DNA from: Methylotuvimicrobium buryatense 5G
Lineage (GTDB): Bacteria > Pseudomonadota > Gammaproteobacteria > Methylococcales > Methylomonadaceae
Direction: 5' to 3'
Length of the DNA stretch: 64,000 bases
NCBI RefSeq assembly: GCF_000341735.1
Contig: NZ_KB455575.1
Span: 2,507,802-2,571,801 of the forward strand
Shown here: piece by piece, positions 9,567-17,854 of the stretch
Layout of the letters: every line of letters begins with the position of its first letter
Position numbering within the stretch: position 1 is the stretch's first letter
Program-made: the position numbers and the translations under genes
Notes under the pieces: generated by a model
Database searches by the model: none
What the model was told of the DNA's origin: nothing
The model's input: the letters and a program-made list of their open reading frames with translations, nothing else

Positions 9567-9659
9567 TTATTCGTTATTTTTCTTAACCTTGTCACCGACC
9601 ACCATATAGACGACATACGCGACAAATATCGTCGTTAAAATATAAAACCCCGTTGCCAT
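9567..9659 (-). CDS. 30-residue single-helix membrane peptide
   Basis: A very short frame (start 9659, stop at 9567-9569) reads MATGFYILTTIFVAYVVYMV then VGDKVKKNNE. The helix is almost identical to that of the 149-residue protein encoded 108 bp downstream (ILTTIFVAYVVY-VVGD in both). The match at protein level, a GGAG ribosome-binding site 6-9 bp before the ATG, and the positively charged C-terminus all support a real small protein. It could be a subunit that assembles with its longer relative. The function is unknown. It is too short for routine gene callers. Confidence 0.72.
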   Translation of the reverse strand: MATGFYILTTIFVAYVVYMVVGDKVKKNNE

Positions 9660-9786
9660 CGATTACTCCATTTTAATTTGTTATTCTATTTTCGCCGAAA
9701 AACAGGCCTTTTTTAATAAAAAACCAAGCGTTTCGGGATAACAGCGAATATACCAGAAGCCGCGCGACCGGGTAAACCGTAAATCC

Positions 9787-11007
9787 TTACCAACAGACCT
9801 GCCCTTTGGCCAAGCGCGGCAAGTCATCCCTTAATCCCATGGCATGACGGTTCAAATAATCTTTCAACGCCGTAGTATGATTGATACGGTTCATGCCGAA
9901 CGAACGTAGTTTGGCGAACATCGGATTGCCGACCGCATAGGTTTTATTGATTAAATCCATACTCGCCATCATCATTAAGTTATCGCCTTTACGCCAGCGC
10001 TCATAATGCCTTAGATATTGAACACCCGATAACGGCCGCCCCGACCGTTGAGTGTCTATGACGGCTTCAGCCAAGGCTGCGGCATCCAACAAACCGGCAT
10101 TGGCGCCTTGTCCGGCCAAAGGATGCATCGCATGCGCCGCGTCGCCCACCAATGCCAAATGACTGTCGGTATAGCGGTCGGCAAATTGAAATTTCAGCGG
10201 AAAGGCCGCGCGCGGACCGATCTTGAGCATGTTACCAAGGATACCGCCCGATGCTTGCTGTAATAGCCTTAAAAACTCGTCATCGGGCAATGTTAAATAC
10301 TGTTGCGCAGTCTCGGTCGATAAGGTCCAGACGATCGAACACTGACCATCGAAAAGGGGCAAAAAAGCCAAAGGACCTTCTTCGAGAAACCGCTGCCATG
10401 CTGTCGCTTGATGCTCGAGCTCGGTTTGCACAGTCGCGACCAAACCGTCTTGTCGATAGGGCCAACCCGTCACGCCGATACCGGCCATAGACCGCAAGGC
10501 AGATTCGCGCCCATCGGCGGCAACCACCAAAGGCGCTTCAAAACTTTGCCCATCCGTCAATCTTAGGCGCCTGCCGTTTTCGATCGATTCCATGCGCTCG
10601 ATTTCGGCAGGCGTGATGCATTGAACGGTCGGCAAGCCGTCCAAGATGTCCCAAAGCGCCGCGACCGTAATTCGGTTTTCGACGATATGTCCCAATTCGG
10701 GGAACACCGTATCGGCGCAATCGAAATGCAAATAGCCATCGGAGCGGCCATCCCAGACTCGCATGTCCTTGTAAGGCGCGGCGCCTTTTTGCACGATTCC
10801 GCGCCAAGCACCGACACCCTCCAGAATGGCCTGAGAGGCTTTGGTCAACGCCGATACGCGGATATCCCGCAGGCTTTCGTCCCATTGCCGCTCCGGACTG
10901 CGCCTGTCCAATAACATGGTTTCGACCCCGCCATACCCTAGCGCACAAGCCAAGGCCGCACCGACCATGCCGCCGCCGACCACTATCACTTCCGCTTGCA
11001 TCGTCAT
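9787..11007 (-). CDS. ubiI: FAD-dependent ubiquinone biosynthesis hydroxylase, UbiI/VisC family
   Basis: A 406-residue flavoprotein monooxygenase acting on the ring of the ubiquinone precursor. The N-terminal Rossmann fold shows VIVVGGGMVGAALACALG, the middle has the DG motif VVAADGRES, and the FAD-binding C-terminal motif is ALVGDAAHAMHPLAGQGANA. It lies 5 bp after ubiH on the same strand, the enteric order pepP-ubiH-ubiI. In this family the paralogues UbiI, UbiH, UbiF, UbiL and UbiM hydroxylate different carbons and cannot be separated by eye, so C5 hydroxylation is inferred from gene order. Confidence 0.88.
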   Translation of the reverse strand: MTMQAEVIVVGGGMVGAALACALGYGGVETMLLDRRSPERQWDESLRDIRVSALTKASQAILEGVGAWRGIVQKGAAPYKDMRVWDGRSDGYLHFDCADTVFPELGHIVENRITVAALWDILDGLPTVQCITPAEIERMESIENGRRLRLTDGQSFEAPLVVAADGRESALRSMAGIGVTGWPYRQDGLVATVQTELEHQATAWQRFLEEGPLAFLPLFDGQCSIVWTLSTETAQQYLTLPDDEFLRLLQQASGGILGNMLKIGPRAAFPLKFQFADRYTDSHLALVGDAAHAMHPLAGQGANAGLLDAAALAEAVIDTQRSGRPLSGVQYLRHYERWRKGDNLMMMASMDLINKTYAVGNPMFAKLRSFGMNRINHTTALKDYLNRHAMGLRDDLPRLAKGQVCW

Positions 11008-11012
11008 CCGCC

Positions 11013-12224
11013 TTATCTCCTGTTTCCGACGCGCGGCAGTCTGCCGGCCAAGCCCATCGCATGGCGTGTCAATAACGATTTACCGCCGGGCAATATATCG
11101 AGCAATGCCAAACCCAAATTTCTGGCGGCCGCCAAGGCCAACCAGTCATTCGAAAAAATCCTGACTACGTTGTCGGTAAAGCCGATTATTTTATTCAGAT
11201 CCTTGCGCCTGGATTGAGCATAGCCCTTCAAGAACATCGAGTCGCCGATATCGCGCTTGCGCTTGGCTTGTTCGATCAGCATCTCAGCTAACTGCACGAC
11301 ATCGCGAAGCCCCAGATTGAAACCTTGTCCTGCAACCGGGTGTAATTGATGCACCGCATTTCCGATGATCACGGCGCGCCCTTTCACCATCGTTTCGGCC
11401 TGTACCAAGGTCAGCGGGAAGGCCCTGCGCGGAGCCGCCAAACTCAACTCACCCAGGCGATAGCCGAAACACTCTTGCAATCGTTCGATGAATTCCTTAT
11501 CGGAAACCGACATCAAGCTTTCCGCATCCCTGTGCGTATTGGTCCAAACCACGGCGCATTGACTTCCTTCGATCGGCAATAAAGCCAAGGGCCCGGAAAC
11601 GGTAAAGCGTTCGAAAGCGGTATTACGATGCGGCAATGAGCAATTTACAGTCGTCACCAACGCCGTTTGCCCGTATTCGGTCGTTTGCTGCCCAATATCG
11701 AGCAATTTCCGCACCGAGGAATTACCGCCGTCAGCGCCGATCAGTAGCTTGGCAGTCAAGGTTATTGATTCGTCATGGTATTCGAGATTCGCGCCAATAT
11801 CGCTATCGGTACTGGCCAAACCCGCCAATCGAGCCGGACTGAGTTTGGTAACTCCGGACCGTTCGACCAAGTCCGCGACATGGCTTTCAATGTCGCGTGC
11901 CTTGATCACATAGCCCAGCGCCTTGACGCCTTCCTTTTTCGCCGACAAGCGGGTTTTCCCGAAATGCCCGCGATCGGACACATGAATATTCTCGATCGGC
12001 GCGGCCTTATCGGAAACTCCCTGCCACGCTCCGAGCGCATCCAGCATCGTCACGGTGCCGGCAGCCAATGCCAAGGCGCGATCGCCGGCCCATGAGTTTT
12101 GTAATTGCTCGCGGCTCTGAGCTTCAATCACGGCGATTTCGAGCCCCGAACCTTGCAATGCCAAGGCCAGGCAATTACCGGCCAATCCGCCGCCGATAAT
12201 CAATGCATCGTATTGTGTCCGCAT
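11013..12224 (-). CDS. ubiH: 2-octaprenyl-6-methoxyphenol hydroxylase UbiH
   Basis: A 403-residue FAD monooxygenase of aerobic ubiquinone biosynthesis, expected to hydroxylate C1. Motifs are the dinucleotide-binding ALIIGGGLAGNCLALALQ at the N-terminus, LLIGADGGNSSVRKLL near residue 170, and VIIGNAVHQLHPVAGQGFNL near 290, where the usual GDA is GNA, a variant seen in UbiH. Its ATG overlaps the pepP stop by one base and ubiI follows by 5 bp, so the three genes are one operon. Product identity rests on family motifs plus conserved gene order. Confidence 0.92.
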   Translation of the reverse strand: MRTQYDALIIGGGLAGNCLALALQGSGLEIAVIEAQSREQLQNSWAGDRALALAAGTVTMLDALGAWQGVSDKAAPIENIHVSDRGHFGKTRLSAKKEGVKALGYVIKARDIESHVADLVERSGVTKLSPARLAGLASTDSDIGANLEYHDESITLTAKLLIGADGGNSSVRKLLDIGQQTTEYGQTALVTTVNCSLPHRNTAFERFTVSGPLALLPIEGSQCAVVWTNTHRDAESLMSVSDKEFIERLQECFGYRLGELSLAAPRRAFPLTLVQAETMVKGRAVIIGNAVHQLHPVAGQGFNLGLRDVVQLAEMLIEQAKRKRDIGDSMFLKGYAQSRRKDLNKIIGFTDNVVRIFSNDWLALAAARNLGLALLDILPGGKSLLTRHAMGLAGRLPRVGNRR

Positions 12225-13534
12225 CAGGCCGCCTGCATCAACGCTTCGATGGCTTCAACGCTTTTCGGCACGCCGCCGGTCAATATTTCGTGCCCGTCTT
12301 GCGTCACCAGCACATCGTCTTCTATTCTGATCCCGATACCCCGCCATTGTTCGTCGACTTGCTCGCAATCCTTAGGAATATAAAGGCCGGGTTCTATCGT
12401 CAACACCATGCCCGGCTCCAATATCCGCCATTCGTCCTTGACCTTGTAATCGCCGACATCGTGTACGTCCATGCCGAGCCAATGCCCGATTCGGTGCATA
12501 TAGAATTTTTTATAGGCTTCGTCCTTGATCAGTTTCGCCACGCGCCCTTTCAGCAAACCCAATTTAACCAAGCCTTTAGTCAAGGTTTTTACCGATGCCT
12601 CATGAGCCTGATTCCAAGGATTGCCGGGCTTGATCTCGGCCAAGGCCGCCGACTGAGCATCGAGCACCAGTTGATAAAGTTGCTTTTGCGGCTCGGAAAA
12701 ACGCCCGGAAACGGGAAAAGTGCGCGTGATATCGGCCGCATAGTGATCGCATTCGGCACCCGCATCGATCAATAACAAATCGCCGTCGGCTAATTTAGAC
12801 GTATTTTCGGTGTAATGCAGCACGCAAGCATTCTTACCGGCGGCTACGATCGAAGGATAGGCGACCGCCCTTAAACCTTGCTGTAAAAAATGATAGATGA
12901 TTTCGGATTCGATTTGATATTCGTATAAGCCGGCGCGGCATTTTTGCATCGCTTTGACATGCGCATCGGCGGAAATTTCGGCCGCCTTACGCATCAGTTT
13001 GATTTCGGCCTCGCTTTTGAACAAACGCATTTCGTGCAAGATATGTTCGAGCGATACCAACTCCAACGGCGCATTGACGCCGGCCCGAGATTGATTGCGT
13101 AAATGATGCACCCATTCGAGCAGGCGGTGATCCAAATCGCTATCTCGGCCCATCGGATAAAAAACCTTTTCTTTATTTTCAATGAGTCCAGGCAGTATTT
13201 CATCGATATCGTCGATCGGAAACGCATCGTCGGCGCCGTAATCGGTCGTTGCTCCGATCAAACCGGCGTGCGCACCTTCCCAAAGCGCTTTTTTCTCATC
13301 GTATTCGCGGCAAAAAAGCAAATATTGTCCTTGCTGCCGACCGGGGATGAATACCGCTAGCGCATCCGGCTCATTGAATCCGGTCAGATAATAAAAATCG
13401 CTATCTTGACGAAACGGGTAATGTACATCTCGATTACGGGTTTGCGCCGAGGCGCTGGGTATCAACCCGATATTACCCTTGCCGATCTGTTGCATTAACC
13501 GCTTACGGCGTTTTTTAAATTCTGCTTGCTTCAT
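12224..13534 (-). CDS. pepP: Xaa-Pro aminopeptidase (aminopeptidase P)
   Basis: A 436-residue metallopeptidase (M24B) that removes N-terminal residues preceding proline. The N-terminal half holds the creatinase-like domain, and the C-terminal pita-bread fold shows the dimanganese ligands: Asp in LLLIDAGAE, Asp in ADITRTFPV, His in HRIGHWLGMDVHD, Glu in LTIEPGLY and Glu in IRIEDDVLV. It heads the pepP-ubiH-ubiI operon. In enterics ygfB lies directly upstream; here two palindromic elements in 480 bp separate them, so transcription may no longer be continuous. Confidence 0.95.
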   Translation of the reverse strand: MKQAEFKKRRKRLMQQIGKGNIGLIPSASAQTRNRDVHYPFRQDSDFYYLTGFNEPDALAVFIPGRQQGQYLLFCREYDEKKALWEGAHAGLIGATTDYGADDAFPIDDIDEILPGLIENKEKVFYPMGRDSDLDHRLLEWVHHLRNQSRAGVNAPLELVSLEHILHEMRLFKSEAEIKLMRKAAEISADAHVKAMQKCRAGLYEYQIESEIIYHFLQQGLRAVAYPSIVAAGKNACVLHYTENTSKLADGDLLLIDAGAECDHYAADITRTFPVSGRFSEPQKQLYQLVLDAQSAALAEIKPGNPWNQAHEASVKTLTKGLVKLGLLKGRVAKLIKDEAYKKFYMHRIGHWLGMDVHDVGDYKVKDEWRILEPGMVLTIEPGLYIPKDCEQVDEQWRGIGIRIEDDVLVTQDGHEILTGGVPKSVEAIEALMQAA

Positions 13535-13613
13535 TTTTTCTGTCGTTCTCGATTTTTACTGTGAAAGAGGGCGATCATACCCCCTTTATACTCAAAAATT
13601 AGATAACTTTATG

Positions 13614-13717
13614 AAGGTATGGGGTGTGGCTAGCGAGGATGTCGGCAGCAGGGAGCGCTGCCGTCAAGCCCCATGGATGGGTTCACGGCGGTCCTCGATA
13701 GACACATCCCATGCCTT
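13614..13717 (+). repeat. Core-hairpin palindromic element, 104 bp
   Basis: Arms AAGGTATGGGGTGTG and CACATCCCATGCCTT pair. The inner stem is GGCAGC/GCTGCC, and the conserved stretch is diverged (CCATGGATGGGTTCACGGCG). The interior matches type E in hicA (28097-28261) better than types A or B, but without that element's outer terminal repeats. Confidence 0.7.
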
Positions 13718-13853
13718 TCATTCTTAGACGGTTTTTCAATCAAAAGGCAGTAAAGCAGTCGCTACTCGACTAATGAAGTATCGGCGACAGGCATGAACCG
13801 CTCTTTCGATAAATAGCATCCGGACCGGTTAACTGGATCGGATGCGTGTTTTA

Positions 13854-14009
13854 TACCCATCGCAGATGAAAATTCGGTGCCGGGGTGTCCGTCAAAGGAC
13901 GCCGTGAATACATCCCTGTAGGCTCTATGCCAGCTCCATGCTGGCAAAGCCTTTGCCGCACACCCCGGCGCCTCCTCAGGTGCTGCCGAAATTTGAAATG
14001 CGAAAGGTA
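13854..14009 (-). repeat. TA-flanked palindromic element type B, 156 bp
   Basis: It begins TACCCATCGCAGATGAAAAT and ends with the near-complementary GCCGAAATTTGAAATGCGAA plus AGGTA, with TA on both sides. It contains GGACGCCGTGAATACATCC and the stem GCCAGC/GCTGGC. It has the same length as the copy at 20871-21026, whose empty site is known. It lies 5 bp beyond the ygfB stop codon. Confidence 0.85.
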
Positions 14010-14014
14010 TATCT

Positions 14015-14572
14015 TTAATGAGTGGTACTGCTAATGGAACCGGACAATTCATTACGAATTAACTGTACTGCAACTCGTAAGTATTCTTGAATTTCAGCAA
14101 AGGCTTCTTGGCTCTCTTCGCTATCTTCATCGTCCGAGAGGACTTCCAGCTTAGTGATTTCGACAATATCCTTCACTATTTCGCCGACATCACCGGTCCA
14201 ATTTGAAGACGATTGGCTAAAACCGATACCGAACAAAAAACCTTGGCACCAATCGCGCATCGCTTCAACGGCTTCGCTTAAGCTATCATCGTCGACATCC
14301 GGCAACATTAAATCGAAGGTATAATCGTCATCCGTCAATAACGATCTGGTTTGTTCGAATAAATCCCCTAGCACAACATTTCCGCCAGATGCGGCAGATC
14401 CTTCTCCGAATAGCTCATCCAGCCAATTTGATTGACTGGCTCTTACATCAACACACAACATTCCGGTTGCAATGCCATGCGCTTCTGCTGCCGTCACCTC
14501 GGCACCCTGTTCCCGTAGCGTCTGATCGATTGTCTGATAAATCATTTTCTTGTTAAAAAATACGGATTCCAA
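14015..14572 (-). CDS. ygfB: UPF0149 (YgfB) family protein
   Basis: A 185-residue acidic protein of the UPF0149/YecA family. The diagnostic N-terminal part (YQTIDQTLREQG then EVTAAEAHGIATGMLCV) and the LPDVDDDSLSEAVEAMRDWCQGF segment match YgfB. The product is cytosolic with no known enzymatic function. YgfB-like proteins have been linked to stress and antibiotic-tolerance regulation in pseudomonads. The order with pepP-ubiH-ubiI and divergent zapA is the conserved gammaproteobacterial arrangement. The start is uncertain: an internal ATG 27 bp downstream also fits, and neither has a good ribosome-binding site. Confidence 0.85.
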   Translation of the reverse strand: MESVFFNKKMIYQTIDQTLREQGAEVTAAEAHGIATGMLCVDVRASQSNWLDELFGEGSAASGGNVVLGDLFEQTRSLLTDDDYTFDLMLPDVDDDSLSEAVEAMRDWCQGFLFGIGFSQSSSNWTGDVGEIVKDIVEITKLEVLSDDEDSEESQEAFAEIQEYLRVAVQLIRNELSGSISSTTH

Positions 14573-14803
14573 AAAATTAACCGGCTTATGCTAACATTGA
14601 TTGGACGAATGGATAATACTGAGAGAAAGTTATTTTTAGCAAACCGTCATTTTCAGTACAATTAGCCAAGTTGCACATTTTGTCTTCTTGAGTTTATTCG
14701 CACGGTAAATTCGGCTCCTTCGCCGCTACCCCATTGAAAAAGGCCGGGGCATAAAAACCGAAATTTGCCAATCGATGACTACACTTTATCTACTTAAATT
14801 ATT

Positions 14804-15031
14804 ATGCCAAACGCTGAAAACGACCATTCACTGGAATTAAAAGACTTGGAAGAAAAGCTCGATCGTTTGATCGAACAATACAATGCGATCAAAAATGAAA
14901 ACCATTCGCTTAAAATTAAACAAGCGGAACTCGTCAAGCAAAAAGCCAAATTACTTGAAAAAACCACACTAGCCAAAACCCGAGTCGAAGCGATGATCTC
15001 CCGTTTAAAATCCATGGAGCATGGTGCATGA
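14804..15031 (+). CDS. ZapB-like coiled-coil protein (TIGR02449 type)
   Basis: A 75-residue, highly charged protein that is one long predicted coiled coil (LKDLEEKLDRLIEQYNAIKN, heptad pattern throughout). Proteins of this type are encoded just before zapA in gammaproteobacteria and are thought to act at the division site. It overlaps zapA by 4 bp (ATGA), so the two are coupled. The family is recognised from size, coiled-coil content and position. Interaction with FtsZ through ZapA is inferred. Confidence 0.82.
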   Translation: MPNAENDHSLELKDLEEKLDRLIEQYNAIKNENHSLKIKQAELVKQKAKLLEKTTLAKTRVEAMISRLKSMEHGA

Positions 15032-15336
15032 GCAGAAACACTTCCGCCGTCACACTCAACATACTCGGCAAAGAATATAAAATCGCCTGCGAACCCGAGG
15101 AGCAAGACGGACTGACCGAATCCGCGCGACAACTCGACAAAAAAATGCGCCAAATAAGGGACTCCGGCAAAGTCAGCGGTGCCGATCGCATTGCCGTCAT
15201 GGCGGCGTTGAACATGGCTCACGAACTTCATCTAGCCGAATCCCGCAACCGCGAACTGGAATTACATCTGCAGGAAAGCCTGATAAAAATGAGTAATAAA
15301 ATAGAAAACGTTTTGGAAATTGCAGAAACGCGTTAA
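15028..15336 (+). CDS. zapA: Cell division protein ZapA
   Basis: A 102-residue FtsZ-ring stabiliser. The N-terminal domain (VTLNILGKEYKIACEPEEQD) matches the ZapA FtsZ-binding fold, and the C-terminal half is a dimerising coiled coil (AALNMAHELHLAESRNRELE). Its length is normal. It is immediately followed by 6S RNA, the arrangement found throughout gammaproteobacteria, and lies divergent from ygfB. Confidence 0.93.
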   Translation: MSRNTSAVTLNILGKEYKIACEPEEQDGLTESARQLDKKMRQIRDSGKVSGADRIAVMAALNMAHELHLAESRNRELELHLQESLIKMSNKIENVLEIAETR

Positions 15337-15344
15337 AATGAAGT

Positions 15345-15535
15345 CCTGTATCTCCTGCAGCGTTCGAGGGTGGGCTGGGTGTTTCCTGAACCTATATTTA
15401 CCCCGGGAACAATTGTTCGGCATTGGTGTGCATACCCGCTTTACGCGGGAAGCCTGAAAGGCCATCTGCGTTCCCACTTGAACCGTCGGTTCAAGGACGA
15501 AAGCTCATTACGGCGCAGGTGGGAGATACTGCCTT
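15345..15535 (+). ncRNA. ssrS: 6S RNA
   Basis: A roughly 190-nt non-coding stretch directly after zapA with 6S hallmarks: terminal pairing of GTATCTCC (15348-15355) with GGAGATAC (15522-15529), a CTTGAACC/GGTTCAAG hairpin in the 3' half (about 15479-15496) as in the Escherichia coli RNA, and a large central bubble. 6S RNA binds the sigma-70 holoenzyme and mimics an open promoter. The exact ends are approximate. The usual downstream gene (5-formyltetrahydrofolate cyclo-ligase) is absent; an EVE-domain gene follows instead. Confidence 0.88.
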
Positions 15536-15554
15536 TATTGCCTTTCCTATATCC

Positions 15555-16013
15555 ATGAACTACTGGTTAATGAAATCCGAACCTAACGAATTCGGTATCG
15601 ACGATTTATTTAATAGACCCCATCAGACCGAACCGTGGGACGGCGTCAGAAACTACCAAGCCAGAAATATGATGCGCGATCAAATGAAGATCGGCGATTT
15701 GGCTTTCTTTTATCATTCCAACTGCGATATCCCCGGCATCGTCGGGATCATGAAAATTAGCCGAGAAGGCTACCCCGACCCTTTCGCATTCGACCCCGAC
15801 GACAAACACTTCGACCCGAAAAGCTCGCCCGACAATCCGCGATGGTTCATGGTGGATGTTCAATTCGTAAAAAAACTATCCCGCACGATCCCGTTACAAG
15901 AACTGAAACAATACCCAGAATTGGAAGACCTTGCCCTAGTCAGACGCGGCAACCGCCTATCGATCATGCCGGTTTCGAAAACGCAATGGGATTTCATATT
16001 GGGGCTTGAATGA
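15555..16013 (+). CDS. EVE domain-containing protein
   Basis: A 152-residue protein that is a single EVE (PUA-like) domain, similar to thymocyte nuclear protein 1 homologues. Seen in the sequence: MNYWLMKSEPNEF at the start, WDGVRNYQARNMMRDQMKIG, and FYHSNCDIPGIVGI. This fold binds modified bases in other members, which suggests a nucleic-acid-linked role, unproven here. The start at 15555 was chosen over an in-frame start at 15423 because the earlier one would translate 6S RNA. Confidence 0.9.
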   Translation: MNYWLMKSEPNEFGIDDLFNRPHQTEPWDGVRNYQARNMMRDQMKIGDLAFFYHSNCDIPGIVGIMKISREGYPDPFAFDPDDKHFDPKSSPDNPRWFMVDVQFVKKLSRTIPLQELKQYPELEDLALVRRGNRLSIMPVSKTQWDFILGLE

Positions 16014-16053
16014 AACGATAGTGTTTGGGTTATGCTGGATTGTGAAGATGAGG

Positions 16054-16229
16054 CTCACGCGAAGACGCGAAGGGATAATGAATGATGAATGCGCTGCTAT
16101 CACAGCCTGATTTACCAGCAAGCTTAACGTGTTATTTCAGACTCTTGTTTATTCTTTCCTTCGCGTTGCCGCTAAACGATCCAGTTTTGACTTTTTGCTT
16201 TCCTTAGCGTCTTCGCGCCTTCGCGTGAG
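16054..16229. repeat. Inverted repeat pair in the EVE-pfp gap
   Basis: CTCACGCGAAGACGCGAAG (16054-16072) and CTTCGCGCCTTCGCGTGAG (16211-16229) are inverted and about 140 bp apart. The A-run following the right arm could aid termination of the minus-strand pfp gene. The 271-bp gap (16014-16284) shows no gene. Confidence 0.6.
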
Positions 16230-16284
16230 GAAAAAAAATCACATAACAAGCCGGGCAACGGCAGCCGCCCGGCCAATACAGTTT

Positions 16285-17514
16285 TTAGTGGCTCACTTCG
16301 ACTCGCGCGCCTTTACTTTGCCCGATTCCGCCAAGCATTTGCACGAACCAAGGCGTGTCGATATCGAACGGTTTGCCGCCTTTGATGCGCGGGAATTCGA
16401 TCGCACGCAAGACGTTACCGTTATCCTCATCATGACCGATGACGCCGGACTCGCGGCGTAATGCGCATTCGACCGCTAAATCGGCACAGGATTTGATCAA
16501 ACGAATATCATCGACGTTCGATGCCGATGCCCGTGCGAAATATCCCGATTTTTGAATCAAGGTTTTTTCCGCGCCGATCATTTCGGCGAATTGCTCGCCG
16601 AACCATTTACCCGGATTGACCGCATCAAGCTTGATGTGACCGAACGCATCGCGCGGAACTTCTTGGCCCTTGGCCTGCATTTCGGCGACGATCGCATCGA
16701 CACCCGCGCCTTCCGAAACGAATATATTGACGCAATCGACTTTATCCATCACCTCGCGCAAGCGCTTCGCTTCGGCTGCCAGATCGATTTCCATTTCGGG
16801 AACGAAGACACCGTGTACTTCGTATGCCGCGCGATCGAGACCGATTTCAGGCAGCCATTCGGAGCGATCCAACAATTTGCGGTATTCCATTGCGGTTGCG
16901 GCAGTCAGCCATCCGCAATTGCGGCCCATGACTTCATGAACGATGAGCATGCGTGGATTGGCGTTATACTCGGCCACGACATTTTGAAAATAATGTGCGC
17001 CTTGCTCCGCTGCAGTCCATGCACCTAAGGATTGTTTAATCGGGAATACGTCGTTGTCGATCGTTTTCGGCAAACCGATGACCGTCAATCCATAATCGTT
17101 TTTCGCCAAGAAGGCCGCCAAATCGGCTGCTGCGGTATTGGTATCGTCGCCGCCGATCGTATGCAGAACATCGACGCCGTCTTTGACTAATTGATCGGCC
17201 GCCACTTTTTGAGGGTCCTGACCTTCTTGAACCAACCCCCGCTTGATGCAGTCTTTGACGTTGGTCAGTTTGACCCGGCTGTTGCCGATCGGCGAGCCGC
17301 CGAACTTATGCAGCAACGCGGCGTTTTCGCGGATTTTCGGGGTCACGGCGTAAGAATCGCCGAGTAGCAGGCCTTTGTAACCGCTACGATAGCAGATGAT
17401 CTCGATCGAAGGGTCGATTTCGGTGTAACGCTCGATGAGACTGCCGATGGCTGAACTAAGGCAAGGCGCTAAACCGCCCGCAGTGAGAATTGCGACTTTT
17501 TTTGGTTTGTTCAT
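16285..17514 (-). CDS. pfp: Pyrophosphate-dependent 6-phosphofructokinase
   Basis: A 409-residue enzyme that interconverts fructose 6-phosphate and fructose 1,6-bisphosphate with pyrophosphate, and is reversible. The nucleotide/PPi loop reads GGDDTN (121-126): the second Asp replaces the Gly of ATP-dependent enzymes and marks PPi use. LPKTIDND (149-155) is the catalytic stretch, and MGRNCGWL follows near residue 205. In type I methanotrophs this enzyme serves the ribulose monophosphate pathway and is known to act on related sugar phosphates too. It is transcribed alone, convergent with the EVE gene. Confidence 0.93.
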   Translation of the reverse strand: MNKPKKVAILTAGGLAPCLSSAIGSLIERYTEIDPSIEIICYRSGYKGLLLGDSYAVTPKIRENAALLHKFGGSPIGNSRVKLTNVKDCIKRGLVQEGQDPQKVAADQLVKDGVDVLHTIGGDDTNTAAADLAAFLAKNDYGLTVIGLPKTIDNDVFPIKQSLGAWTAAEQGAHYFQNVVAEYNANPRMLIVHEVMGRNCGWLTAATAMEYRKLLDRSEWLPEIGLDRAAYEVHGVFVPEMEIDLAAEAKRLREVMDKVDCVNIFVSEGAGVDAIVAEMQAKGQEVPRDAFGHIKLDAVNPGKWFGEQFAEMIGAEKTLIQKSGYFARASASNVDDIRLIKSCADLAVECALRRESGVIGHDEDNGNVLRAIEFPRIKGGKPFDIDTPWFVQMLGGIGQSKGARVEVSH

Positions 17515-17854
17515 GAGATTTAAGCTTTGTGGTTATAAAGTTTGTGATTATAAAAACATTATGCAGTGTAAACGCGGAAAACACTTCCTCCGCTTTTTTA
17601 AACCCGGCTCATGCCGTTTGGGAATTTAAACGACGTAACGCTTAATTATAGAGTCTGAATCGGTCGGCGGTAAATTTTAGCATAATCGAATCAAATCGCT
17701 GCCGTCGATTCAATCCTCTAATATCCGAAAATTAACTCGATAAATATGCCTATGCGCCGATTTTTGAGACAGGCCGTCCAATTTCAGCGAAAATATAGGC
17801 AAATTCTTCCCTCCATTTATTAACCTGCCTCCATCTTTCGGATTATCCGACTCT
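17515..17854. other. 340-bp divergent promoter region, pfp / methyltransferase
   Basis: The region is AT-rich near pfp, with a direct repeat TTTGTGGTTATAAA / TTTGTGATTATAAA (about 17527-17555), which could be an operator or part of the pfp promoter. No coding sequence or palindromic element is recognised. Confidence 0.5.

Larger units (their letters stand above)
13535..14014. other. 480-bp gap between pepP and ygfB, filled by two palindromic elements
   Basis: The gap carries a core-hairpin element at 13614-13717 and a TA-flanked type B element at 13854-14009. Only about 40 bp next to pepP and a short stretch near 13735-13850 are not part of a recognisable element. No gene is supported; an open frame at 13762-14052 is produced by the type B repeat. 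Confidence 0.75.

Noticed and set aside
13762-14052. Minus-strand 96-residue ORF
   Set aside because: It lies over a type B repeat and the end of ygfB; no independent evidence.
15423-15554. Upstream in-frame start of the EVE protein
   Set aside because: This part is 6S RNA; the family N-terminus begins at 15555.
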